Origin: UBA4416 sp040389965
Lineage (GTDB): Bacteria; Bacteroidota; Bacteroidia; B-17B0; Aurantibacillaceae
Direction: 5' to 3'
Length of the DNA stretch: 64,000 bases
Assembly: GCA_040389965.1 (NCBI GenBank)
Contig: JAZJZF010000064.1
Location: 69,677 to 133,676 of the forward strand
A program made the translations under genes and the position numbers. Shown here piece by piece: positions 16,208 to 26,383 of the stretch. Each line of letters opens with the position of its first letter. Within the stretch, counting starts at the first letter, position 1. The notes beneath the pieces were generated by a model. That model was not told where the DNA came from, made no database searches, and was given only the letters and a program-made list of their open reading frames with translations.

Positions 16208-19200
16208 ATGCACACCATACAGGAAGAATTAGAAAAAAGAATATTAGTGATCGATGGCGCCATGGGCTCTATGATTCAGCAATACAAGCTAACTGAAAAA
16301 GATTTCAGAGGTAAACGTTTTGCTGATTGGCACAAGGATCTTCAGGGAAATAATGATTTATTATCTATTACACAGCCTCAGATCATTAAAACCATTCACA
16401 AAGAATACTTAAAAGCCGGTGCCGATATTATTGAAACAAACACCTTTAGCGATACCACTATTGCTATGGCAGATTATGATATGCAGGAGTTTGTGTATGA
16501 ATTGAATTTTGAATCGGCGAAAATTGCCAAAGAAGCGGTTACCGAATTTAAAACAGAATTTCCCGAATTTGCTTCCATACCAAAATTTGTAGCAGGAGCC
16601 ATAGGCCCAACCAATCGTACCTTGTCCCTATCGCCCAATGTAAATGATCCGGGTTTCAGAGCCATTACATTTGATGAACTGGTAGAAGCTTATACAGAGC
16701 AGGTGCGCGGTTTAATTGATGGTGGCGCAGATTTGTTATTAATTGAAACTATTTTTGATACGTTAAATGCAAAAGCCGCCTTATTTGCGATTCAGAATTA
16801 TGCCGAAAAAATAAATAAAAAAATGCCGGTAATGGTTTCTGGTACAATTACCGATGCCAGCGGCAGAACCTTATCCGGACAAACAACCGAGGCATTTTTA
16901 AATTCGGTATCGCATGTTGATCTGTTAAGTGTTGGATTAAATTGTGCCCTGGGAGCAAAAGATATGCGTCCTTATTTGGAAGAGTTGTCTGCCAAAGCCC
17001 CTTTCTATGTGAGCGCCTACCCTAACGCCGGATTACCAAATCAATTTGGCGAATACGATCAGGATGCTCACGAAATGGGCCACCAGATCGAAGACTTTTT
17101 AAGAGCAGGTTTTTTAAATATTGTGGGGGGCTGTTGTGGAACAACACCTGCTCATATTAAACGTATTGCCGAACTTGCAAAAGAAGCAAAGCCCCGTAAA
17201 AAACCCGAACCCGATACGTTAATGCACTTAAGCGGATTAGAGCCATTTACACTAACACCCGAAAGTAATTTCATGAACGTGGGAGAAAGAACCAATGTAA
17301 CGGGTTCAAAAAAATTCCTGCGTTTAATTAAAGAAGGAAATTACGAAGAGGCCTTATCCATTGCCAAAGATCAGGTGGATGGCGGTGCGCAGGTAATTGA
17401 CGTCAATATGGACGAAGGCATGTTGGATAGCGAACAGGCTATGACCACTTTCTTAAATTTAATCGCATCAGAGCCTGATATTTCCCGTGTTCCCATTATG
17501 ATAGATTCTTCTAAGTGGAGTGTGATTGAAGCGGGTTTAAAATGCGTTCAGGGCAAAGCCATTGTTAACTCTATTTCTTTAAAAGAAGGAGAAGAAAAAT
17601 TTATTGAACAGGCACATAAAATAAAACAATATGGTGCAGCCGTTATTGTAATGGCTTTTGACGAGGTTGGACAAGCTGATACACTCGAACGCCGTAAAGA
17701 GATTTGTAAACGTGCTTATGATATTTTAGTAGATAAAGTACATTTCCCTGCACAGGATATTATTTTTGATCCTAATATTTTCCCTGTGGCAACGGGCATG
17801 GAAGAGCATCGTTTAAATGCCCTCGACTTTTTTAATTCTACCAAATGGATCAAAGATAATTTACCATACGCCAAAGTAAGCGGCGGAGTAAGTAACGTTT
17901 CTTTTTCATTCAGAGGAAATGACCACGTACGTGAAGCCATACATGGCGCATTTCTTTACCATGCCGTAAAGAATGGAATGGATATGGGTATTGTAAATCC
18001 TGCACAATTACAGGTGTATGATGATATTGAAAAAACATTACTGGAACTTGTAGAAGATGTTTTATTGAACCGAAGAGATGATGCTACTGAACGTTTGGTG
18101 GAACACGCCGAATCTTTAAAAGGCATTACCAAAGAAAAAACAGAGAAAGATGAAGAATGGCGTAAAGGTACTGTAGAAGAGCGCTTAAGCCATGCTCTGG
18201 TAAAAGGTTTAGTAGAATATATTGATGTTGATACAGAAGAAGCACGCCTGAAATTAGGAAGACCTTTACACGTTATTGAAGGCCCCTTAATGGATGGTAT
18301 GAATGTAGTAGGCGATTTGTTTGGCAGTGGGAAAATGTTTTTGCCGCAGGTAGTAAAAAGTGCCCGCGTGATGAAAAAAGCAGTGGCTTATTTAGAACCT
18401 TACTTACAACAGGAAAAAGAAAACAACCGACTGGCGGGTATTGTAGGAGATGGCAGAACCAACGCCGGAAAAATATTAATGGCTACCGTAAAAGGCGATG
18501 TGCATGATATTGGTAAAAACATTGTAGGTGTTGTATTAGCCTGCAATAACTACGAAATCATCGACTTAGGAGTAATGGTGAGCTGCGATAAAATTTTAGA
18601 AGAAGCTAAAAAACATAATGTAGATGTGATTGGCTTAAGTGGGTTAATTACGCCATCGTTAGATGAAATGGTACACGTGGCCAAAGAAATGGAACGTTTA
18701 AATTTTAAAACACCTTTGTTAATTGGCGGCGCTACAACATCCAAAGTACATACTGCCGTTAAAATTGCTCAGAATTATTCGGGACCTGTTGTACACGTTA
18801 ATGATGCCAGTAAATCGGTACCTGTTGCCAGTAGCTTAATTTCAGACGAACTGCGCGCTAATTTTATGCTTGACGTTAACAAAGATTATGAACGTGTTCG
18901 TGAGCAAAACAAAAATGCACAATCTCAAAATAAATACTTAACGCTGGCAGAAGCACGTCTGAATAAATTTCAGATCGATTGGAATAAAACAGAAATTACA
19001 AAACCGTCTTTTACAGGAATTAAAGTATTTGATAATTATGATCTCCATGAGATTGCTGAATACATTGACTGGACACCATTCTTTATTTCATGGGAAATGA
19101 AAGGCTCTTATCCTAAAATTTTAAAAGACCCTACCCGTGGTGTAGAGGCTACAAAATTATTTAATGATGCACAAAGCATGCTCAAAAAAATAATAGACGA

Positions 19201-19915
19201 AAAATGGTTGCAGGCAAGAGCAGTAATTGGTATTTATCCGGCAAATTCGGTTAATGACGACGATATTGAAGTGTACTCCCCTGACTCCGTTCAGCCTGGC
19301 AAAGCAATAGCAACTTTTCATAGCATACGCATGAATACAAAAAAACCTGCAGGGCAATCTAATACGGCACTGGCAGATTTTATAAAACCAAAAGGCCACG
19401 CAACCGACTACATAGGCGCTTTTGCCATATCTACAGGCTTTGGTATTGATGAACATGTAGCTGCTTTCGAAAAAAACCACGACGATTATAGTTCCATTAT
19501 GTTGAAAGCACTGGCCGATCGTTTGGCTGAAGCCTTCACTGAATTAATGCATAAAAAAATCAGGAAAGAACTTTGGGGCTATGCCAAATCAGAAGAGCTT
19601 AAAAACGAAGAACTGATCAAAGAAGACTATGCCGGTATTCGCCCGGCACCGGGCTACCCTGCTCAACCGGATCATACCGAAAAATTAACGATCTGGAAAC
19701 TGCTCGATGTAGAAAAAAATACCGGTATTATTTTAACGGATAGTCTGGCAATGGTTCCAACTGCGGCTGTCAGCGGCTTATACTTTGCTCATCCCGATTC
19801 GCATTACTTTGGCGTAGGGAAAATAAGCAAAGAACAGGTAGAGGATTACGCTAAACGTAAAAATATGGCATTTGCAGAAGCCGAAAAATGGCTGGGACCG
19901 GCTTTAGGGTACTAA
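16208..19915 (+). CDS. metH: Cobalamin-dependent methionine synthase, full length
   Basis: 1235 residues with all four MetH modules. Homocysteine domain: zinc ligands Cys246 (GLNCALG) and Cys309/Cys310 (GGCCGTTPAH). Methyltetrahydrofolate (pterin) domain: FMNVGERTNVTGSKKF through the barrel with DVNMDEGMLD. Cobalamin domain: helical cap, then GDVHDIGKNIVG with the Co-binding His near residue 766, and the later GLSGLITPS and GGATTSKVHTA loops. C-terminal AdoMet reactivation domain: RPAPGYPAQPDH and the closing segment FGVGKI. Makes methionine from homocysteine using methyl-THF. Controlled by the SAM-I riboswitch and terminator directly upstream. Start at ATG 16208. Confidence 0.99.
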   Translation: MHTIQEELEKRILVIDGAMGSMIQQYKLTEKDFRGKRFADWHKDLQGNNDLLSITQPQIIKTIHKEYLKAGADIIETNTFSDTTIAMADYDMQEFVYELNFESAKIAKEAVTEFKTEFPEFASIPKFVAGAIGPTNRTLSLSPNVNDPGFRAITFDELVEAYTEQVRGLIDGGADLLLIETIFDTLNAKAALFAIQNYAEKINKKMPVMVSGTITDASGRTLSGQTTEAFLNSVSHVDLLSVGLNCALGAKDMRPYLEELSAKAPFYVSAYPNAGLPNQFGEYDQDAHEMGHQIEDFLRAGFLNIVGGCCGTTPAHIKRIAELAKEAKPRKKPEPDTLMHLSGLEPFTLTPESNFMNVGERTNVTGSKKFLRLIKEGNYEEALSIAKDQVDGGAQVIDVNMDEGMLDSEQAMTTFLNLIASEPDISRVPIMIDSSKWSVIEAGLKCVQGKAIVNSISLKEGEEKFIEQAHKIKQYGAAVIVMAFDEVGQADTLERRKEICKRAYDILVDKVHFPAQDIIFDPNIFPVATGMEEHRLNALDFFNSTKWIKDNLPYAKVSGGVSNVSFSFRGNDHVREAIHGAFLYHAVKNGMDMGIVNPAQLQVYDDIEKTLLELVEDVLLNRRDDATERLVEHAESLKGITKEKTEKDEEWRKGTVEERLSHALVKGLVEYIDVDTEEARLKLGRPLHVIEGPLMDGMNVVGDLFGSGKMFLPQVVKSARVMKKAVAYLEPYLQQEKENNRLAGIVGDGRTNAGKILMATVKGDVHDIGKNIVGVVLACNNYEIIDLGVMVSCDKILEEAKKHNVDVIGLSGLITPSLDEMVHVAKEMERLNFKTPLLIGGATTSKVHTAVKIAQNYSGPVVHVNDASKSVPVASSLISDELRANFMLDVNKDYERVREQNKNAQSQNKYLTLAEARLNKFQIDWNKTEITKPSFTGIKVFDNYDLHEIAEYIDWTPFFISWEMKGSYPKILKDPTRGVEATKLFNDAQSMLKKIIDEKWLQARAVIGIYPANSVNDDDIEVYSPDSVQPGKAIATFHSIRMNTKKPAGQSNTALADFIKPKGHATDYIGAFAISTGFGIDEHVAAFEKNHDDYSSIMLKALADRLAEAFTELMHKKIRKELWGYAKSEELKNEELIKEDYAGIRPAPGYPAQPDHTEKLTIWKLLDVEKNTGIILTDSLAMVPTAAVSGLYFAHPDSHYFGVGKISKEQVEDYAKRKNMAFAEAEKWLGPALGY

Positions 19916-20008
19916 TATGTTGAAATTAAGTTTATTTTTTAACCGCCAGTTTACATACGGTTCAATTATAAATCTTATTTTAGTATAGCCCCTAATTTGT
20001 CTTGTCCT

Positions 20009-20392
20009 ATGAGAACTTTTGAAACAGATGCTTACATCATGCACGTACATGATGACCTCTTAATTGAATTCAAAGTAAAAAAGAATACTACGCTCCAGGC
20101 CAGTGATGTCTGGAAGTCACGCGACCAATCAGTTGAACATATGCCCGGTAAAAAATTCTTTGTCCTGATTGAAGGCGACGATAATTCAAATATTTCGGGC
20201 GACGCAAGAAGAGCAGGCGCATCATTGGAATACACTAAACATGTAACAGCGCTGGCTATTTACAGTAACAAATCTTACGAAAACATTATAGGTAGCTTAT
20301 TCTTAAAGGTTAATAAGCCTATTGTTCCTACAAAATTTTTCGACAACAGAGATGAAGCCATAACATGGCTTAAAAGTTGGTCAGAAAAGTAA
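20009..20392 (+). CDS. STAS-like (SpoIIAA-type) small protein
   Basis: 127 residues from ATG 20009; an upstream in-frame TTG at 19997 is less likely. Alternating beta-alpha layout with FKVKKNTTLQASDV, then KKFFVLIEGDD, and the closing FFDNRDEAITWLKSW, which matches the C-terminal helix typical of SpoIIAA-like STAS proteins in this phylum. No signal peptide. Such proteins are of unknown function in Bacteroidota. A near-consensus TAATTTG box lies 9 nt before the ATG. Confidence 0.65.
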   Translation: MRTFETDAYIMHVHDDLLIEFKVKKNTTLQASDVWKSRDQSVEHMPGKKFFVLIEGDDNSNISGDARRAGASLEYTKHVTALAIYSNKSYENIIGSLFLKVNKPIVPTKFFDNRDEAITWLKSWSEK

Positions 20393-20507
20393 ATGATTCC
20401 GTATTTTTTTGGTAATTGTCCTTGAGTAATTGTTGATTTAATTTGTACTTTTTAGTATCTATTTGTTGTATATATCGTTATATTTATACAACACTTTAGC
20501 TAAAATT

Positions 20508-22469
20508 ATGAAGCCCTATTTTTTCCTTTTTCTCTTTTCTCTTTTCACACAATTTTCTTTCTCGCAACCTTCTCTTCCTCCCGGAACCTATACCAGTACT
20601 AATAAAAAAGCGGTAAAATTCTATGAGGAAGGTAAAAAAAACTATGAAGTAAGAAAAGATGAAGAGGCTGAAAAGCTCTTAAATAAAGCCATTCAGGAAG
20701 ATCCTAATTTTGTGGAGGCTCACTCTGCCCTGGCTTATTTACTGATGGAAAAAAGAAGAACCAAAGAAGCCATTGAGCATTTTCAGAAAGCGATAGATAT
20801 AAATCCTAAATTCTTTCCGAGAAATTTTTTCGATCTTGGTTTAGCCCAGCTATTGTCTGCTGATTACGACAATGCCGTAAAAAACCTGGAAAGTTTTTTA
20901 AAATTTGAACGCATTAATCCAAATACAAAAGAACAGGCCGAGCAATATTTAAAAAATGCGAAATTCGGATCAAATGCCATGAAACACCCACAGCCCTTTA
21001 AACCTGTGAATGTAGGTGCCGGAATAAATACTGCTGATTACGAATATTTTCCTTCTATTACAGCTGATGGCAAAACCTTTATGTTCACAAGAAACATAAG
21101 AGCCGGCGCCGGACAACAGGAAGATTTCTATATCAGTAAAAAAGTAAATGACATATGGCAAACAGCCAGTCCTATTCCATCTGTTAATACTGCCGGAAAT
21201 GAGGGTGCTCCTACTTTAAGTGCCGATGGACAATTTATGTTTTTTGCCTCCTGCATGGAAATGAGCGGCGATTACGGTTCACCGGAAAGAAAGGGCTACG
21301 GCAGCTGCGATATTTTTTATTCTCAAAAACAAAACGGAAAATGGACTACGCCGGTAAATGCCGGCCAACAGGTAAATACACGTAACTGGGAAACACAACC
21401 CAGCTTTAGTAGTGATGGTAAAACACTTTATTTTATTAGAGGAAGCGTAACCAGAGAAGGCATTAAAAATCCGGATATTTATTCGGCTACTGTGGGCGAA
21501 GATGGGAAGTTTGGAGAAGCCGTAAGACTCTCTGATATAGTTAACACACCATTTAAAGAAGAAAGTGTATTTATCCATCCTGATAATCAAACCCTCTATT
21601 TCAGCAGCGAAGGACATCCGGGGATGGGCGGACTTGATATTTTTATGAGCAAACGCCAGGCAGATGGCAGCTGGGGAAAACCGGTAAACCTGGGCTATCC
21701 TATCAATACGGTTACAGATGAAAATAGTTTGTTGGTAGATGCTAACGGTAAGCTTGCTTACTTTGCCAGTGAACGCGAAGGCGGTTTCGGTGGATTGGAT
21801 ATCTACCAGTTTGAATTGCCAGAAAGTTTAAAGCCTGAAAAAATTACGTATGTGAAAGGCTTAACATTTAATGCTAAAACGAAAGCACCTACCGATGCGT
21901 CTTTTGAATTGATAGATCTTGAAACACAGCAATCTGTTACAAAAGCATACAGTAACAGTGCCGGAGAGTTCTTAGTAACGCTTACTTCTAACCATAATTA
22001 TTTAGTAAACGTTAGCAAGCCGGGATTTTTGTTTTATAGCGATAACTTCTCACTGAAAGATAAAATAGCTGATTATAGCAAACCTTATCAGTTAGAAATT
22101 CCTTTACAACCTATTGACACAGGATATACGATTGAATTAAAGAACGTATTCTTTGATGTGAACAAGTGGGATTTGAAACCTGAATCGAAAGCGGAGTTAG
22201 AAAAAGTAATTACTTTCCTAAAAACAAATGCGACTTTAAAAGTTGAATTTGGCGGGCATACAGATAACAGCGGGGATAAAGTCTTTAACAAAACATTATC
22301 CACCAACAGGGCAAAAGCCGTTTATGATTATGTGATTCAAAATGGCGGCATTGTTGCCACACGGTTATCTTACAAAGGCTATTCTGACACAAGGCCTAAA
22401 GTACCGAACGATAGCCCCGAAAACAAAGCAAAAAACAGGAGAACAGAGTTAAAAGTATTAGGAAAATAA
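20508..22469 (+). CDS. PorE-like T9SS/outer-membrane protein: TPR, PD40 propeller, CRD and OmpA domains
   Basis: 653 residues from ATG 20508, chosen because a signal peptide (ending SFSQ) follows; the longer frame starts upstream at a TTG. Domain order: TPR repeats (about 30-140: EAEKLLNKAIQEDPN, EAIEHFQKAIDINP), a WD40-like PD40 propeller (about 155-440; repeated PSITADGKTFMFTRN, PTLSADGQFMFFAS and TLYFSSEGHPGMGGLDIF), a carboxypeptidase regulatory-like domain (about 450-530) and a C-terminal OmpA domain (VFFDVNKWDLKPES, LSTNRAKAVYDYV, NRRTELKVLG) that binds peptidoglycan. This exact order is that of PorE of the type IX secretion system. Unlike PorE it has no lipobox cysteine. Many paralogues of this layout exist, so a T9SS role is likely but not certain. 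Confidence 0.75.
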   Translation: MKPYFFLFLFSLFTQFSFSQPSLPPGTYTSTNKKAVKFYEEGKKNYEVRKDEEAEKLLNKAIQEDPNFVEAHSALAYLLMEKRRTKEAIEHFQKAIDINPKFFPRNFFDLGLAQLLSADYDNAVKNLESFLKFERINPNTKEQAEQYLKNAKFGSNAMKHPQPFKPVNVGAGINTADYEYFPSITADGKTFMFTRNIRAGAGQQEDFYISKKVNDIWQTASPIPSVNTAGNEGAPTLSADGQFMFFASCMEMSGDYGSPERKGYGSCDIFYSQKQNGKWTTPVNAGQQVNTRNWETQPSFSSDGKTLYFIRGSVTREGIKNPDIYSATVGEDGKFGEAVRLSDIVNTPFKEESVFIHPDNQTLYFSSEGHPGMGGLDIFMSKRQADGSWGKPVNLGYPINTVTDENSLLVDANGKLAYFASEREGGFGGLDIYQFELPESLKPEKITYVKGLTFNAKTKAPTDASFELIDLETQQSVTKAYSNSAGEFLVTLTSNHNYLVNVSKPGFLFYSDNFSLKDKIADYSKPYQLEIPLQPIDTGYTIELKNVFFDVNKWDLKPESKAELEKVITFLKTNATLKVEFGGHTDNSGDKVFNKTLSTNRAKAVYDYVIQNGGIVATRLSYKGYSDTRPKVPNDSPENKAKNRRTELKVLGK

Positions 22470-22541
22470 ACAGAGTAAAAGAATTGAAGAGTTTAAATCA
22501 TTAATTCTAAAAATCAATAACTCAACAATTCATTAATTGGA

Positions 22542-23192
22542 ATGATCGTAGGAAAAAATATCAGAAAAAAATACGGGCAGTTGGAAGTTTTAAAGGGTGT
22601 GGATGTTCACATTCAACAATCGGAAGTAGTATCTATTGTTGGATCGTCGGGGGCAGGAAAAACAACTCTTTTAACGATCTTAGGAACATTAGACAGAGCC
22701 ACTTCAGGAGAGATTTTATTTAACAATGTCAATATTACTTCTCTGAGTGAAAAAAAACTGGCAGCATTCAGAAACCAGCATATAGGTTTTGTGTTTCAAT
22801 TCCATCATTTATTACCGGAGTTCACTGCCATTGAAAACGTATGCATCCCAGCCTTCATTAACAATACTTCTAAAAAAGAAGCCGAGTTAAAAGCGATGGA
22901 ATTATTGGATTTGTTAGGATTGAAAGAGAGAGCTTTACATAAACCATCAGAATTATCGGGTGGTGAGCAACAGCGCGTAGCAGTAGCAAGAGCTCTTATT
23001 AACAATCCTAAAGTTATTTTTGCCGATGAACCAAGCGGAAATCTTGACAGCGAAAATGCCAAAAATCTGCACCAGCTTTTTTTTAAGCTCCGCGACGAAC
23101 TAAAACAAACGATTGTTGTTGTAACTCATAATGAGGCCCTTGCCAATACAACAGACCGAAAACTAGTCATGAAAGACGGTTTAATTCAATAA
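22542..23192 (+). CDS. ABC transporter ATPase, LolD/MacB type
   Basis: 216 residues, a complete nucleotide-binding subunit. Walker A GSSGAGKTTLL, Q-loop in FVFQFHHLLPEFTA, signature LSGGEQQRVAVARAL, Walker B VIFADEPSGNLD, and switch His in VVVTHNEAL. The SGNLDSENA motif after Walker B and the sequence around the Q-loop are typical of the LolD/MacB (lipoprotein release, macrolide or peptide export) group. No permease gene lies next to it, so its membrane partner must be encoded elsewhere, as is often the case in Bacteroidota. Confidence 0.93.
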   Translation: MIVGKNIRKKYGQLEVLKGVDVHIQQSEVVSIVGSSGAGKTTLLTILGTLDRATSGEILFNNVNITSLSEKKLAAFRNQHIGFVFQFHHLLPEFTAIENVCIPAFINNTSKKEAELKAMELLDLLGLKERALHKPSELSGGEQQRVAVARALINNPKVIFADEPSGNLDSENAKNLHQLFFKLRDELKQTIVVVTHNEALANTTDRKLVMKDGLIQ

Positions 23193-23271
23193 ATAACAGC
23201 TTATTAGTTTTTTATCAAACATATCTATTGCTGAACTGCGGGCTCTTGTAAAAAAAAGAAACGCAGAAAAA

Positions 23272-24366
23272 TTGTCGAAACTTAACCGGTTTCTGTTATG
23301 GATCAATTACCTGTGTATTATTTGCCTGTTAGGAGCAATTGCCTCAAAGTACATTTCACCCGATAATTTCTGGATCATTGCTTTTTTTGGCTTAGGGTTT
23401 CCTGTCGTTATCCTGTTAAATATTTTTTTCATCATCTACTGGTTAATGCAGTTCAGGATTCATGCCGCGTTTTCAACCATAGGAATTTTAATAAGTATAC
23501 CAACCACTCTGGGTTTTGTACAGATCGATTTTTCGAATCATCCTGTTTCCAATAAAGATATTAAAGTGATGAGCTATAACTCTATGTTGTTTGATCTTTA
23601 TAACTGGAGCAAGAACAAACAAAGTCGCAATATTATATTAACCACTTTAGCAGAAGAAAACCCCGATGTATTGTGCCTTCAGGAATTTTATACATCCGAA
23701 GAAAAAGGCGACTTCAATAATATTGATACCGTAACCAATTTGTTAAGTACAAAAAACAGCCACATAGAATATACAACCACCTTACGAAAGGTTGATCACT
23801 GGGGCATTGCCACATTTACAAAATACCCGATCGTTAAAAAAGGTAAAATTGAATTTGATACCCGCACAAATAACATTTGCATATACACCGATGTGCTAAT
23901 TGACAAAGACACGGTAAGGATCTATAACATGCACCTGCAATCTATCAGCTTTAGTAAAGCCAACTATAAATTTATAGATGCAATACAAAATGATACTACT
24001 GATGTAAAAGATGAAATGGAAAACAGTAAAAGCATTTTAAGACGTATTAAACGGGCCTTTGTAAAGCGCGCCAAGCAAGCAGATGCCATTGCTTTGCATA
24101 TAGCAACCTGCCGCTATAAAATTATACTGTGTGGCGATTTTAATGATACTCCTGCTTCTTATGTTTATAAAACAATTAAAGGCGAAATGAATGATGCCTT
24201 TACGGAAGCAGGCTCAGGCTTTGAACAGACCTATGCCGGCACTTTCCCGAGATTTAGAATTGATTATATTTTGTACAGCGATTCTTTTATCTGTAAAAAT
24301 TATCACCATCTTCCGGAAACCTTAACCGATCATTACCCGATCGTAGGGTATTTATCTTTAAAGTAA
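23272..24366 (+). CDS. Membrane-anchored endonuclease/exonuclease/phosphatase (EEP) family protein
   Basis: 364 residues. Two or three N-terminal membrane segments (about 8-90) are followed by an EEP domain starting KVMSYNSMLFDLYNW, with CLQEFY (metal-binding Glu), a DHWGIATFTKYP segment, MHLQS, CGDFNDTPAS and the C-terminal RIDYILYSD and LTDHYPIVG (catalytic His). Could act on nucleic acid or phospholipid-type phosphoesters; not resolved. The frame has no ATG at its start: TTG 23272 is used here, but coding-like sequence continues upstream (to a stop at 23194) without a standard start codon. Confidence 0.85.
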   Translation: MSKLNRFLLWINYLCIICLLGAIASKYISPDNFWIIAFFGLGFPVVILLNIFFIIYWLMQFRIHAAFSTIGILISIPTTLGFVQIDFSNHPVSNKDIKVMSYNSMLFDLYNWSKNKQSRNIILTTLAEENPDVLCLQEFYTSEEKGDFNNIDTVTNLLSTKNSHIEYTTTLRKVDHWGIATFTKYPIVKKGKIEFDTRTNNICIYTDVLIDKDTVRIYNMHLQSISFSKANYKFIDAIQNDTTDVKDEMENSKSILRRIKRAFVKRAKQADAIALHIATCRYKIILCGDFNDTPASYVYKTIKGEMNDAFTEAGSGFEQTYAGTFPRFRIDYILYSDSFICKNYHHLPETLTDHYPIVGYLSLK

Positions 24367-24370
24367 ATTC

Positions 24371-24465
24371 TTCTCCGGCAATGCTATCATAAAGAGGCAG
24401 GAACAAACACCCCTGCCCTCCCAAATCAAGTCCGGGACAGGCTTCTAAAAGAGAGGAATAGAACA
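24371..24465. repeat. Degenerate Bacteroidota extragenic repeat
   Basis: Spacer between the EEP gene and the convergent Porin_10 gene. It holds the imperfect hairpin GAGGCAGG (24394-24401) / CCTGCCCTC (24412-24420), then a G/C-rich stretch CCGGGACAGGC and AAAAGAGAGGAATAG. On the minus strand it reads as CTCTTTT...GGGAGGGCAGGGGTGTTTG, of the same general type as other repeats in this phylum. No gene is visible in it. Confidence 0.35.
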
Positions 24466-24505
24466 AATAACCATAATTATTTTTGTAAAGGTTAACTAAA
24501 CTATT

Positions 24506-26362
24506 CTAATCAAAGAAGATCCAGTTCACGCCAAATTTAAAGGCTCTGTCGTTTTGCAAATAGCCCGGAGCTAATGAATAATTATGTCCTAAGAATCCTT
24601 GCGCTACCTGATCGATCTTTACAAAAATCCTTACCGGTTTGATCCTCGCATTTAAAAAGAAATCTACATAAGGATAATTACCAACTGTTTTATTGGTTTG
24701 GGTATAATAGATATTGGTTGCCGGCATATAATTATAACCATAAAACTCACCAAAATACTGAACACTAAAACCAATCTGTAAATTCAAAGCCTTTTTAAAT
24801 AAATTACCCTGGTAATATAAAGCGCCGTTCAGCACATTTTGCGGTACACTGATAACTTTAGGGTTAGAGGTTGTTTGATAAGTATAACCTGCATTAATTC
24901 CCAAATGTTTAAATAACAGAAAATCTTTTTTGATATAAAGCGCTATGTTTTTAACCGCTGTTGGAGTTTGAAAAGGCTTAGCCAGATCGTTCATAAAAAG
25001 CTGGTTATCTGTATTCTGCGCTAGTGCTCCCATTTCAAAACGGTTATCCTGCGTGGAAATACTAAACAGGGCCTGCGTTTTATCGGTTGGTGAGAAATGA
25101 TTATTCCATATAAAATTGTTACTATACCAGGTATTATAAATAAAATCGGGATGTCGCTTTTCGATGCTTGCTTTTACATTAAATACAAAGGGCACTTTAA
25201 ATACATTGTAAGCTATTTTCTTTACATAGCGCGCACCCACTTCCATCCTGTAATCATTTTGATTGGCGCCCTGAAAAATATACTCCGTTTTCACAAAACC
25301 GTTGAAAGACCCCGTATTTACAAATAAACCCGCATTTACACTGTTATTTACAAAAGAAGAATCCCTGTATTGATGTACGAGGTTATATTCATTTTTAACG
25401 CCAATTTGCAGACTTGTATGCAATGGATTTATTCTTAATGTATATTTACCGGCATTGCTAATGCTTCTCCAGTGTGTAGAATCAAAAGTAGCTACAGTAT
25501 TCAGGTAATAATTATTATAAAAATTGTCGGTCTGTATACCCGCGTCTACGTACTTGGTATAATTTCCAGAATAATTCAATTTATAATCTATGATATGAGA
25601 AAAAATAGTTGAGCTGTCCTCTGTTTTATTGATCCTGAACCATGGATTAAACTCTACGTCTGTGTATCTTACCTCGCGCCTTGCAGCACTTAAGTACACA
25701 GGCAATAGTTGTTTGTTAACACTTACATCCTGTAAGAAGAACGTATCATTTTTTATTCCACCGTTTTCCTGGTGCTTTACTTTATTAAATAAGAAATAAG
25801 CATAATACCCTACTCTGCCCTTTTTACTGGTATAATTGGTGGTTGTATAAAAATTATTGGTAAAACTTTGTTGCCTTTTATAAAAACCAATGGCACCATA
25901 GCGGTTAAATGCCAGCGTTAAATTTATCCTGTTTTTAAATGTATGCGAAAATAACAACCGAAACAATTGTTCCTGCTTACTGCCGGCTATTCCGGTTAAA
26001 CTTGCATAAGGCCCTTTTGTTTGATAATATTTTAACTGACTTTGAGAAATCATATCATTATCGTAAGGTGCATGATACATTTTAAAACCCAGCGAACGGC
26101 TTTCGTATTTCAAGAATAAAGGCGCCGAAGGCAAGCCTACATTACTATTTGTGTTTCTTGGAAAATAATTTTGAAAATTATTAAGTGTGGTATCCGGTTT
26201 CGAAAATTTAAACCGCTCAAGATTGTCTTTATCTGCCGATGATAATGCTTTTAGATAACTGCTGTCATTTACGTATACAACCTGCGAAATAGAGGCAAAA
26301 TGTATAGTCATAAAACATATACAAAGCTTTACAGCAGTTAACTTATAATTTAAAAATGACAT
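24506..26362 (-). CDS. Porin_10-type outer-membrane beta-barrel protein
   Basis: 618 residues with an N-terminal signal peptide (hydrophobic to about SISQV). The body is built from alternating-hydrophobicity strands ending in aromatic residues, and the protein ends with an aromatic FGVNWIFFD, a usual BAM-type C-terminal signal. Segments such as LGLPSAPLFL-like, GFKMYHAPYD, AFNRYGAIGFYKRQ, and FLNARIKPVRIFVKIDQVAQGF match the Bacteroidota putative porin (Porin_10) family. Substrate unknown. 21 bp separate it from the patatin gene upstream on the same strand, which suggests one operon. Confidence 0.82.
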   Translation of the reverse strand: MSFLNYKLTAVKLCICFMTIHFASISQVVYVNDSSYLKALSSADKDNLERFKFSKPDTTLNNFQNYFPRNTNSNVGLPSAPLFLKYESRSLGFKMYHAPYDNDMISQSQLKYYQTKGPYASLTGIAGSKQEQLFRLLFSHTFKNRINLTLAFNRYGAIGFYKRQQSFTNNFYTTTNYTSKKGRVGYYAYFLFNKVKHQENGGIKNDTFFLQDVSVNKQLLPVYLSAARREVRYTDVEFNPWFRINKTEDSSTIFSHIIDYKLNYSGNYTKYVDAGIQTDNFYNNYYLNTVATFDSTHWRSISNAGKYTLRINPLHTSLQIGVKNEYNLVHQYRDSSFVNNSVNAGLFVNTGSFNGFVKTEYIFQGANQNDYRMEVGARYVKKIAYNVFKVPFVFNVKASIEKRHPDFIYNTWYSNNFIWNNHFSPTDKTQALFSISTQDNRFEMGALAQNTDNQLFMNDLAKPFQTPTAVKNIALYIKKDFLLFKHLGINAGYTYQTTSNPKVISVPQNVLNGALYYQGNLFKKALNLQIGFSVQYFGEFYGYNYMPATNIYYTQTNKTVGNYPYVDFFLNARIKPVRIFVKIDQVAQGFLGHNYSLAPGYLQNDRAFKFGVNWIFFD

Positions 26363-26383
26363 TAAGGGTAGAAAGGTACAAAT

